Origin: Desulfobacterales bacterium
Lineage (GTDB): Bacteria; Desulfobacterota; Desulfobacteria; Desulfobacterales; Desulfobacteraceae
Length of the DNA stretch: 7,338 nucleotides
NCBI GenBank assembly: GCA_022361135.1
Contig: JAKSBM010000571.1
Span: 1-7,338 of the forward strand
Direction: 5' to 3'
Each line of letters opens with the position of its first letter. Positions within the stretch are counted from its first letter, which is position 1. Made by a program: the position numbers and the translations under genes. The notes under the pieces are model-generated. The model made no database searches. It had not been told where the DNA came from and saw nothing but the letters and a program-made list of their open reading frames with translations. Shown here piece after piece: positions 1-5,628 of this stretch.

Positions 1-12
1 GCGAAAGGATTT

Positions 13-102
13 ATGGCTGAGATGAAAAATATTGTCAACGAAAATTTATTTTTATCTGGAAAAGGGTGGAAATGGGGAAAGAAAAGAAAAATTAAAATGT
101 GA
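13..102 (+). CDS. Possible 29-residue Lys-rich small ORF (doubtful)
   Basis: An ATG at 13 opens 29 codons ending in TGA at 100-102. It is preceded by AAAGGA at 5-10, the same purine core that precedes the GntR gene. The predicted peptide is short and strongly basic, with a WKW motif and a KKRKIK stretch near the end. It has no recognised family. The stretch is very AT- and A-rich, where lysine codons arise by chance, so the basic composition is weak evidence. It could equally be non-coding leader DNA or the edge of an intergenic region whose other flank lies outside the window. Confidence 0.13.
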   Translation: MAEMKNIVNENLFLSGKGWKWGKKRKIKM

Positions 103-113
103 GAGTTTATTGG

Positions 114-131
114 GTTTTATTTAAATAAAAC
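114..131. promoter_or_regulatory. 18-bp perfect palindrome, candidate operator
   Basis: GTTTTATTTAAATAAAAC is a perfect dyad with no spacer. It sits about 180 bp upstream of the GntR start in AT-rich DNA. A dyad without a loop is a better protein-binding site than an RNA hairpin. It may serve the GntR gene itself or a gene to the left of the window. AT-rich sequence raises the chance of accidental palindromes, but nine consecutive matched pairs is notable. Confidence 0.3.
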
Positions 132-191
132 AATATTTTGTGATGAAGTTGTGGTTTTTTAGGACGCAGCTGTTTGCGGTTGTATTTTTAA

Positions 192-203
192 ATCGTTAAC
201 GAT
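192..203. promoter_or_regulatory. 12-bp perfect palindrome, candidate GntR operator
   Basis: ATCGTTAACGAT is a perfect dyad about 110 bp upstream of the GntR start codon. A single copy of the half-site ATCGTT recurs at 306-311, directly before the ATG. FCD-type GntR proteins usually bind short palindromes near their own promoters, so autoregulation is plausible, but this sequence matches no operator that I can name. Confidence 0.3.
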
Positions 204-260
204 CTTGAAGCGGGCGGAAGCCCCGCTAATGCCCCTGAAATATGGATTTTTCATCCGGCC

Positions 261-288
261 TTGTGTATAGTCGGGCCGTTGTTTTAAT
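261..288 (+). promoter_or_regulatory. Putative sigma-70 promoter for the GntR gene
   Basis: TTGTGT (261-266) and TTTAAT (283-288) are separated by 16 bp and resemble -35 and -10 boxes. The start site would fall near 295, giving a short leader of about 17 nt that just contains the AAAGGA ribosome site at 301-306. Each box departs from consensus, so the assignment rests mainly on position. Confidence 0.35.
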
Positions 289-311
289 CCAGAAAGCCGG
301 AAAGGATCGTT

Positions 312-983
312 ATGGCACCCAAATCCAAGGAGAAATCATCCCATTTATCCGCTGCCCAGCAGGTGGCGGAGCAGCATATTCGCGATTCAATCATCCGGGG
401 GAGCCTGGCGCCCGGGGCCCATTTGAAGGAGAGTCGATTGGCGGAGGAGCTGGGGGTGAGCCGGTTCCACGTCCGGGAGGCCCTGCGTTTCCTCCAGGCC
501 GATGGTTTGGTGGAGTCGGTGCCCTACAAGGGGAACTTTGTCCGGCGGTTTTCCCAGCGGGATGTGGTGGAGCTGTTTTCCGTGCGGGGGGGGCTGGAAG
601 AGGTGGCCGTCCGGCAGATGATCCCCCGGCTCACCGACGACATGGTGGAGGCCTTCAAGGAGACGGTGGTGGAGATGGAGCGGCTGGAAAAGGCCGGGGA
701 TCTCACCGGGTCGGCGGAGATGGACCTCCAGTTCCACCGGTTGATCTGCGAGTTTTCAGGGAACCGGCGGTTGCTGGAGATGTGGGAGAGTCTGGCCCAC
801 CACGTCAAACTCTTCCTCTTCATGGAGAAGAGCGGCTACGGGGTGGACACGGCCTATGTCCTGACCCATCTGGATCTCATCGATGCCATGGAGCAGCGGG
901 ACGTGGCCCTGGCCGAAGCCCACGTGAGAATCCACCTCAACGGGGGGATGAAATACCTGCTGGAAAATATCTTTATGGATTAG
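312..983 (+). CDS. GntR-family transcriptional regulator, FadR/FCD subfamily
   Basis: This 223-residue protein is a DNA-binding regulator that probably responds to a small organic acid. Residues 14-78 form the winged helix-turn-helix: the SRLAEELGVSRFHVREALRFL stretch (41-61) is the classic GntR recognition segment, followed by the DGLV wing. Residues about 84-215 form the helical FCD ligand domain. D138, H142, H186 and H208 have the spacing of the metal-binding Asp-His-His-His set of FCD proteins, so a metal-bound carboxylate ligand is likely. Length is normal for the family. The start is supported by AAAGGA 5 nt upstream. The gene converges on the catabolic operon and shares a bidirectional terminator with it, which suggests, but does not prove, that it regulates that operon. 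FCD regulators are mostly repressors released by a pathway substrate or intermediate. The first ten or so residues are a polar Lys/Ser-rich tail. Confidence 0.92.
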   Translation: MAPKSKEKSSHLSAAQQVAEQHIRDSIIRGSLAPGAHLKESRLAEELGVSRFHVREALRFLQADGLVESVPYKGNFVRRFSQRDVVELFSVRGGLEEVAVRQMIPRLTDDMVEAFKETVVEMERLEKAGDLTGSAEMDLQFHRLICEFSGNRRLLEMWESLAHHVKLFLFMEKSGYGVDTAYVLTHLDLIDAMEQRDVALAEAHVRIHLNGGMKYLLENIFMD

Positions 984-998
984 CCGGGTCGAAATTGA

Positions 999-1038
999 AA
1001 AAGGGCCCCGCCGTTTTTTGGAATGGCGGGGCCCTTTT
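999..1038. terminator. Bidirectional intrinsic terminator between convergent genes
   Basis: A perfect 14-bp stem, AAAAGGGCCCCGCC (999-1012) against GGCGGGGCCCTTTT (1025-1038), encloses a 12-nt loop. Reading rightwards the GC-rich stem is followed by TTTTATCTT. Reading leftwards it is followed by TTTTTCAATTT. It therefore suits termination of the GntR transcript (stop at 983) and of the opposing operon (stop at 1087). Confidence 0.9.
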
Positions 1039-1050
1039 ATCTTGAGCGAT

Positions 1051-1076
1051 CCCGGCAGCGTCGGTCCGCTGCCGGG
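1051..1076. repeat. Second hairpin at the 3' end of the operon
   Basis: CCCGGCAGCG (1051-1060) and CGCTGCCGGG (1067-1076) form a perfect 10-bp stem with a 6-nt loop. It lies just after the TAA of the large UxaA subunit on the minus strand and before the bidirectional terminator. Neither side has a T-tract, so it is not a standard intrinsic terminator. It may shield the operon mRNA 3' end or assist termination. Confidence 0.55.
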
Positions 1077-1086
1077 GGATGGTAGG

Positions 1087-2277
1087 TTAGGCGTTTTTTC
1101 CCTGGCAATTCATTTTCAGGAATTGCTCCAGGCGCTGCTCCTTCTGGTAGATACTCATGTAAGCCGAGGCCACATCTTCAATGGCGGTTTTCTCCCCCGA
1201 GGCCACGGCATGGACCTTTTGGACCAGCCGCTCTCCGGCATCTTTGGCGGTTTCTTCGCCTTTCATGATTCCGGTGGCATCGATGTCCTGGTCCTCGGTG
1301 ATGAGTTCGGGATTGCCCGATACCCGGATGACCGGGACCAGGGCGTTGTTGAAGCCGGCCCCGCCGCTGGTCCAGACAATGGCCTGGCATCCCATGGCGG
1401 CGAAGTTCACGGCCGAGGCCCCGCAGAGGTGGGTGGCTTCGGAGAGGTAGAGGCCGGGTCTTGCCGGATCCGGGGTTTCAATGCCCCGGGGACCGGCTTC
1501 CAGAATCCCCATCACTTCCCGGCTGCCGAACTTGCTGATGGCGCCCAGGGTCTTTTCTTCAATGGTGGTCAGGCCCCCGGTGCTGTTGCCCACACTCATG
1601 ATTTCCACGTCGCTGCCCGGGACATGCCAGCGCTTTTCCTCGGCAGAGACCAGGCGCAGGAACTTTTCTTCCACGGCCGGGTCGTTGATGCGGTCGATGA
1701 TGTAGTCCTCCCCGCCGATGAGCTCAATGAGCTCCCCGCCGATGACGGTGGCTCCGGCGTCGATGAGGCGGTCGGCGGCTTCCCCCACGGTGGGGTTGGA
1801 GGCCAGGCCCGAAGAGGTGTCGGACCCCCCGCATTTGACGCCGACAACGAGCTTGTTGATATCCACGGGTTCACAGGGCACGGCGGCGATGGCATGGTCC
1901 AGCTTTTGGGCCAGTTCCCGCCCGGCCTGGATGGCCTTGACCGAACCGCCGCATTCCATGATTTTCAGGGTCTCAACGGGCTTGCCCGTTTCACGGACCG
2001 GGGCGGCAACCACCTCGGGATCAATGCTGCCGCATCCCATGGAGGCCACCAGGATGCCCCCCACATTGGGGTTTTTCCCGCAGCCGATGAGGTTGGCCAG
2101 CAATTCTTCGTTGCCCGCCATCATGCAGGTGACAAAGTTGGTGATGACCACGGCCCTGGGGAATTCCCGGGCAATGGCCTTGCAGACACCGTCGGCGCAT
2201 TCGTCCACGGCCACGATGAGCATCTTGTTCCGGATTCCGGCCTTGCCGTCGGGTCTCAGATAACCGTTAAACTGCAT
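1087..2277 (-). CDS. UxaA-family lyase, large (catalytic C-terminal type) subunit
   Basis: The product (396 residues from the chosen ATG) matches the long domain of altronate/galactarate dehydratases and of the (2R)-sulfolactate sulfo-lyase beta subunit. Family signatures are GYLRPDGKAGIRN at 5-17, CGGSDTSSGLASNP at 149-162 and GGELIELIGGE at 180-190. Members eliminate water (or sulfite in SuyB) from hydroxy acids, in the cytoplasm and with a divalent metal. In E. coli UxaA and GarD this domain is fused to a small SAF domain; here that domain is the separate upstream gene. A GTG at 2283 is possible, but GGGAGGTGA (2288-2280) overlaps it and sits 5 nt from the ATG at 2277, which is therefore the likely start. 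The start region overlaps the small-subunit stop by 11 nt, implying coupled synthesis. Substrate cannot be read from the sequence: altronate, galactarate, sulfolactate and other hydroxy acids all remain possible. Confidence 0.88.
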   Translation of the reverse strand: MQFNGYLRPDGKAGIRNKMLIVAVDECADGVCKAIAREFPRAVVITNFVTCMMAGNEELLANLIGCGKNPNVGGILVASMGCGSIDPEVVAAPVRETGKPVETLKIMECGGSVKAIQAGRELAQKLDHAIAAVPCEPVDINKLVVGVKCGGSDTSSGLASNPTVGEAADRLIDAGATVIGGELIELIGGEDYIIDRINDPAVEEKFLRLVSAEEKRWHVPGSDVEIMSVGNSTGGLTTIEEKTLGAISKFGSREVMGILEAGPRGIETPDPARPGLYLSEATHLCGASAVNFAAMGCQAIVWTSGGAGFNNALVPVIRVSGNPELITEDQDIDATGIMKGEETAKDAGERLVQKVHAVASGEKTAIEDVASAYMSIYQKEQRLEQFLKMNCQGKNA

Positions 2278-2659
2278 GGTCACCTCCCATGGGGGATTTG
2301 ACGGGGCCGATCTCTTTATCTTCCAGTCCCATCTGTTTCAAAATTTCAGTGATGATTCCCGGGGGAATATCGATGCGGTTGCTCCGGGCATTGTGAACAT
2401 GGACCAGGCTGCCTTGGGCAATGTCCAGGGAGGCGTAACCGATGGAGACCCCGTATTTGAAGATCTCTTCTCCTGCGGGGATCTCGGTGAGGGCGATTTT
2501 GTGGCCCGGCCGGACATCTTCCAGGATCTGGATGGGGGCCATGGAGTTGCCCGACTTGTCCACGGGGCTCACCTGGCTGCCCGAGGGCAGCAGGGTGAGG
2601 GCGGTGGCCACATTGTCGGCGTCGGCCATGATCAGGGCTTGGGTACGGATCGGGTTCAT
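2267..2659 (-). CDS. UxaA-family lyase, small SAF-domain subunit
   Basis: This 130-residue protein has the SAF fold found at the N-terminus of altronate dehydratase and as the free alpha subunit of sulfolactate sulfo-lyase. Signatures are GHKIAL at 52-57, KYGVSIGYA at 68-76 and the histidine pair VHVHN at 86-90, expected to contribute metal or substrate contacts. It presumably forms the active lyase with the large subunit encoded next. Its ATG overlaps the transporter stop as ATGA, with AAGGA a few bases upstream inside the transporter gene. It is longer than a minimal SAF subunit: about 35 residues precede the core and a 30-residue tail follows. That leading segment looks like ordinary SAF-associated sequence rather than a separate domain. 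Assignment to the UxaA family is firm; dehydratase versus sulfo-lyase is undecided. Confidence 0.87.
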   Translation of the reverse strand: MNPIRTQALIMADADNVATALTLLPSGSQVSPVDKSGNSMAPIQILEDVRPGHKIALTEIPAGEEIFKYGVSIGYASLDIAQGSLVHVHNARSNRIDIPPGIITEILKQMGLEDKEIGPVKSPMGGDHAV

Positions 2660-4203
2660 AGGGTTTCCTTGATTTCCTGTTCGGTTTTATGGGCAAAGTC
2701 GGCCTTGATCCAGCCCAGCATGCCGTAAACCATGTAGCAGATGATGAAGGTCAGGGGAATGGCGGTGACAATGGCGCAGGTTTTGATGGTGTTCAAAGGC
2801 GCGTTGATGAACATCATGGCCAGGGGAACGGCCGAAAGCATGACGCACCAGAAGAGGCGGTGCATGGGGGAGGGGTCTTCCCCGGTGCGCAGCCCCGGGG
2901 TGACCGTGGCGGCCATGGTGTAGGCGGCGGAGTCCAGGGTGGTGGCCAGAAAGAGGATGGAAATCACGGAGAAGGCCAGGATAAAGGCACCGCTCAGGGG
3001 CAGGGTGTTGAGGACCTGGACGATGGCGGTGTTGCCCAGGCCGGAACCCACCAGTTCGGCCACTTTAACGGCACCGGTGATGTTGGCGTCCATGGAGAAG
3101 TTGCCGATGATGCCGAAGAAGAACCAGCAGCCGGCGCTGCCGCTGATGAGCATGTTGATGATGACCGCGCGGATGGAGCGACCCTTGGAGATCTTGGTGA
3201 CAAAGAGGCCCACAAAGGGGGTGTAGGTGATCCAGTAGAGCCAGTAGAAAATGGTCCAGCCTTCGGGGAAACCGGAGTTGTCGATGGGATCGGTCCACAG
3301 GCTCATGCGGATGAAATCCTGGAGCATGTTGCCGATGCCGTTGGTGGTGGATTTAATAATGAACAGGGTGGGGCCCACCAGGAAGAGGGTGATGCAGAAG
3401 GCAATGGCAAAATAGGTGTTCATGCTGGAGATGCGCTGCATGCCCTTGGAAATCCCCACGTAGGAGCTCAGGGAGAAGACAGCGGAGATGGCCAGGACCA
3501 CGCCCAGGTTCAGGCTGAAGGAGGGCGTCATGCCGAACATGGAGCAGAGGATTTCCGTGACCATGGGAACGGAGACCCCCAGGGTGATGCTCAAGCCGCC
3601 GAAGCAGGTGAAGATGAAGATGACATCGATGATGCGGCACAGCAGCTTCCAGGCCGGGCCGGTTTCCTTTTTGTTGAGGATGGCGGTGCAGACGGCGGAG
3701 AGGCTGAGCCCGGGGTTCTTGCGCACGTGGAAATGGTAGGCCACGGGCAGGGCGGCCACACAATAGGTGGCCCATGCACTGATGCCCCAATGGAAGAAGT
3801 TGTAGGAGGTGGAGATTTCGTAGGCCGCGGAGGTGTGGGCGGCGATGCCCATGGGCGGGGCATTGAAATAATAGGCCCATTCACAGAAGGACCAGTATAC
3901 CGTGGCCGATCCCAGACCGGCACAGATCATCATGGCCACCCAGTTAAAGGTGGAATATTCGGGGGTACCTTCCCCCAGTTTGATGGATCCGTACTTACTC
4001 AGGCCCAGGGAGACCAGTAGGACCACCCCGGCAAACACCAGCAACAGCACCGGGGTGCCGAAGAGCATGGTGAAAAGGTTGAAAATAGAGTTGGCCCCGG
4101 CTTTCCCGGCTTCCGGGTAAAGGGTCAGGCCCATGACAATGGCGGTTACGATGATGATGCTCGTCACCAGAAGGGGCATATCGAGCTTGCTTTGCTTGGT
4201 CAT
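2656..4203 (-). CDS. BCCT-family secondary transporter
   Basis: This 515-residue inner-membrane protein belongs to the betaine/carnitine/choline transporter family, with about twelve hydrophobic segments and family-typical length. Diagnostic pieces are the TM4 aromatic set FHWGISAWATY (W139, W144, Y147) and the TM8 tryptophan-box region GWTIFYWLYWITYTPF (315-330). The usual box reads W-x-W-W; here residue 323 is Tyr, with W324 and Y327 kept. The glycine stretch of TM3, GMGIG in sodium-coupled betaine carriers, reads GLGSA (96-100). The FVGLF following the box resembles BetP more than CaiT, so ion-coupled import is likely, but this is inference. The long N- and C-terminal osmosensing tails of BetP are absent, which favours a nutrient carrier over an osmoregulatory one. 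The gene follows the MR/MLE gene by 23 nt. AGGA lies 11 nt before the ATG, a slightly long spacing; M9 is an alternative start. Substrate is unknown. Confidence 0.93.
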   Translation of the reverse strand: MTKQSKLDMPLLVTSIIIVTAIVMGLTLYPEAGKAGANSIFNLFTMLFGTPVLLLVFAGVVLLVSLGLSKYGSIKLGEGTPEYSTFNWVAMMICAGLGSATVYWSFCEWAYYFNAPPMGIAAHTSAAYEISTSYNFFHWGISAWATYCVAALPVAYHFHVRKNPGLSLSAVCTAILNKKETGPAWKLLCRIIDVIFIFTCFGGLSITLGVSVPMVTEILCSMFGMTPSFSLNLGVVLAISAVFSLSSYVGISKGMQRISSMNTYFAIAFCITLFLVGPTLFIIKSTTNGIGNMLQDFIRMSLWTDPIDNSGFPEGWTIFYWLYWITYTPFVGLFVTKISKGRSIRAVIINMLISGSAGCWFFFGIIGNFSMDANITGAVKVAELVGSGLGNTAIVQVLNTLPLSGAFILAFSVISILFLATTLDSAAYTMAATVTPGLRTGEDPSPMHRLFWCVMLSAVPLAMMFINAPLNTIKTCAIVTAIPLTFIICYMVYGMLGWIKADFAHKTEQEIKETL

Positions 4204-4226
4204 GCTACTTAAATTCCTGCGCTTTG

Positions 4227-5348
4227 TTAAAATTGAATTTTATAGGTTTCGATGATGTCTTCATTGAGTGTCACGCCCAGGCCCGGGGTGTCGGGCACGG
4301 TGACGTATCCGTCCTCCATGGCCACGGGATTGGTCACCAGATCGGTGAACAGGGCGGAGTCGCTCTGGGAAAATTCAATGAGATCCCCGTGTTTGGATGC
4401 GGCCAGGAAGTGGACCGTGGCCGCCAGAAGAATGCCGGTGCTGAATCCGTGGGGAACCAGCTGAATCCCGGCCATATCGGCCATGTCGCCGATCTTCTTC
4501 ATTTCGGAGATTCCGCCGCAGCGGGTGATGTCCGGCTGGACAATGTCGGGTTTGCCCCGTTCGATGAAGTCCCGGAATTCGTACCGGGTGGCCAGGATTT
4601 CTCCGCCGGAGATTTTCTGGGTGGCGGCGGAAGAGAGCCGATGGTAGGAGTCCAGATCATCGGAGGGGACGGGTTCTTCAATCCAGGTGAGGTTGAATTC
4701 CTCCATGCGCCGGCTCATGGCCAGGGCATTGCCGAAGGTGCGCCAGCGGGAGACCATGTCGATCATCAATTCAATGTCCGGCCCCACGGCTTCGCGTACG
4801 GCCCGGACCACCTCAACGTCGTGGTCGGCGTCCAGACCAAAGGCGGCACCGCCGAATTTCAGGGCTCGGAATCCCTTGTCCACCAGCCCCTGGGCCAGGG
4901 GAATATTGGCCTTGGGATCGTCTTCGGGGATAAAGGTGCCGTAGGCTTTGATCTTCTCCCGGTACTTGCCCCCCAGAAGGGTGTGCAGGGGAACCCCGTA
5001 ATGCTGGGCGGCAATGTCCCACAGGGCGATGTCGATGGCACTCATGGCATGGATGGCGACGCCCCGCCGGCCCATGTAGCTGGAGTAGTCGTACATCTTG
5101 TCCCAGAGTTTCTGGATTTCCAGGGGATTTTCTCCCAGGATGAGATCTTTCAGGCCGATGCAGGCCAGGTTGCTGTCCGGCGTGTCCACGAAGGCCTTGA
5201 TCACCATGGGAGATGAGTCGGATTCTCCCACGCCCACCAGCCCGGTATCCGTATGGATCCGAACCAGGACGGCATCTTCTCCCCAGACACAGGTCTGATT
5301 ACGCTCAGGAATGCGTAGACAGATTACTTCAACATTTGTTATTTTCAT
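4227..5348 (-). CDS. Enolase-superfamily enzyme of the mandelate racemase/muconate lactonizing group
   Basis: This 373-residue cytoplasmic enzyme has the N-terminal capping domain (about 1-125) and the C-terminal modified TIM barrel. Such enzymes bind Mg2+ and abstract the proton alpha to a carboxylate; most of the mandelate-racemase subgroup dehydrate acid sugars. Probable Mg2+ ligands are D197, E224 (in IEEP) and E250 (in GGE). The His-Asp dyad is H300 (in PHG) with D273 (in QPD), and E325 matches the eighth-strand Glu. On strand two the usual K-x-K reads K164-F-G166, so the second catalytic lysine is missing. One-base chemistry from the His face, rather than two-base racemisation, is therefore expected. 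The start has AGGAGG at 5358-5353, four bases upstream; a nearby ATG at 5352 is out of frame. As first gene of the operon it lies under the sigma-54 promoter. Substrate unknown. Confidence 0.9.
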   Translation of the reverse strand: MKITNVEVICLRIPERNQTCVWGEDAVLVRIHTDTGLVGVGESDSSPMVIKAFVDTPDSNLACIGLKDLILGENPLEIQKLWDKMYDYSSYMGRRGVAIHAMSAIDIALWDIAAQHYGVPLHTLLGGKYREKIKAYGTFIPEDDPKANIPLAQGLVDKGFRALKFGGAAFGLDADHDVEVVRAVREAVGPDIELMIDMVSRWRTFGNALAMSRRMEEFNLTWIEEPVPSDDLDSYHRLSSAATQKISGGEILATRYEFRDFIERGKPDIVQPDITRCGGISEMKKIGDMADMAGIQLVPHGFSTGILLAATVHFLAASKHGDLIEFSQSDSALFTDLVTNPVAMEDGYVTVPDTPGLGVTLNEDIIETYKIQF

Positions 5349-5363
5349 TCATCCTCCTGTCAC

Positions 5364-5381
5364 TTCGGCGGGTGCACCGAA
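5364..5381 (-). promoter_or_regulatory. Small leader hairpin next to the ribosome site
   Basis: TTCGG (5364-5368) and CCGAA (5377-5381) form a 5-bp stem with an 8-nt loop in the predicted operon leader, six bases before AGGAGG. The loop region also contains the DNA palindrome GGTGCACC (5371-5378). It may modulate translation or bind a regulator, or be chance. Confidence 0.22.
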
Positions 5382-5413
5382 ATTTTAAATTTATGAACCA
5401 AAACTTAAAATTT
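5380..5413. repeat. AT-rich 9-bp inverted repeat around the predicted operon start site
   Basis: AAATTTTAA (5380-5388) and TTAAAATTT (5405-5413) are perfect inverted copies 16 bp apart. The right arm touches the -12 element and the predicted transcription start (near 5402) lies between the arms. This placement would suit a repressor operator or an easily melted initiation region. Confidence 0.35.
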
Positions 5414-5428
5414 GCAATGTGCGTGCCG
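5412..5428 (-). promoter_or_regulatory. Sigma-54 (-24/-12) promoter for the operon
   Basis: Read on the minus strand this is CGGCACGCACATTGCAA. It matches the sigma-54 consensus TGGCACG-N4-TTGCA at every conserved position except the first T. The invariant GG falls at 5427-5426 and GC at 5415-5414 with canonical 10-bp spacing. Transcription should start near 5402, leaving about a 54-nt leader before the MR/MLE start. The gene immediately upstream encodes a sigma-54 activator, which makes a chance match unlikely. Confidence 0.85.
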
Positions 5429-5530
5429 GGGTGTCAGGGGGATTCCTTTTTGGGGGGAGAATGGCCCGTGGATAGGGGGATGGAAGCGGCTTAACCCTGT
5501 TCGGGCTGCCGGGATTGGGGCGGGGAGAAA

Positions 5531-5550
5531 CCGAGTCGGCAATGACTCGG
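5531..5550. promoter_or_regulatory. 20-bp inverted repeat, candidate enhancer (UAS)
   Basis: CCGAGTC (5531-5537) and GACTCGG (5544-5550) are perfect inverted copies with a 6-nt centre. The site is about 130-150 bp upstream of the sigma-54 start, a typical enhancer distance. Alternatively, as RNA on the minus strand it is a hairpin followed by TTTCT, 80 nt after the activator stop, so it could instead terminate that gene. Both roles may coexist. Confidence 0.5.
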
Positions 5551-5562
5551 CAAAATCCAGGC

Positions 5563-5587
5563 GGGCCGTGTCACACCGGCCCTTTTT
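5563..5587 (+). terminator. Terminator-like hairpin with plus-strand T-tract
   Basis: GGGCCG (5563-5568) and CGGCCC (5577-5582) form a stem with an 8-nt loop, followed on the plus strand by TTTTT (5583-5587). On the minus strand, where the activator gene ends at 5629, the tract after the stem is poor. The orientation therefore best suits a rightward transcript, yet no rightward gene is evident. It may protect the activator gene from antisense reading or end a small RNA. Confidence 0.5.
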
Positions 5588-5628
5588 ACGGGGTGAGTCA
5601 TGGGTGACTATGGTGAGGCGCCGGCGAC

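Larger units (their letters stand above)
1087..5348 (-). other. Four-gene catabolic operon (MR/MLE, BCCT, UxaA small, UxaA large)
   Basis: Four same-strand genes are separated by 23 nt, then overlap by 4 nt (ATGA), then overlap by 11 nt. A sigma-54 promoter precedes the first gene and a terminator follows the last. The order enzyme, transporter, lyase small subunit, lyase large subunit suggests uptake and breakdown of one compound. No kinase, aldolase or dehydrogenase is included, so the lyase product either enters central metabolism directly or is handled elsewhere. Confidence 0.8.

Noticed and set aside
168..186. Possible sigma-54 promoter upstream of the GntR gene
   Set aside because: GG and GC are separated by 12 bases instead of 10 and the surrounding consensus is missing.
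209..227. Hairpin AGCGGG/CCCGCT as a terminator or attenuator before the GntR gene
   Set aside because: Only six base pairs, no T-tract and no upstream gene in view; too weak to call.
242..1045. Frame of 267 codons overlapping the GntR gene on the same strand
   Set aside because: It is a Gly/Pro/Arg-rich out-of-phase reading that ends inside the terminator; the GntR frame has all family motifs.
1018..2301. Long plus-strand frame of 427 codons opposite the UxaA large subunit
   Set aside because: It is the antisense shadow of a well-conserved gene; its translation is Gly/His/Asp-rich with no domain signature and runs into the terminator hairpin.
2689..4020. Long plus-strand frame of 443 codons opposite the BCCT gene
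   Set aside because: Its composition (Gly, His, Asp, Glu repeats) reflects GC-rich codon bias of the opposite strand; the BCCT protein has clear membrane segments and motifs.
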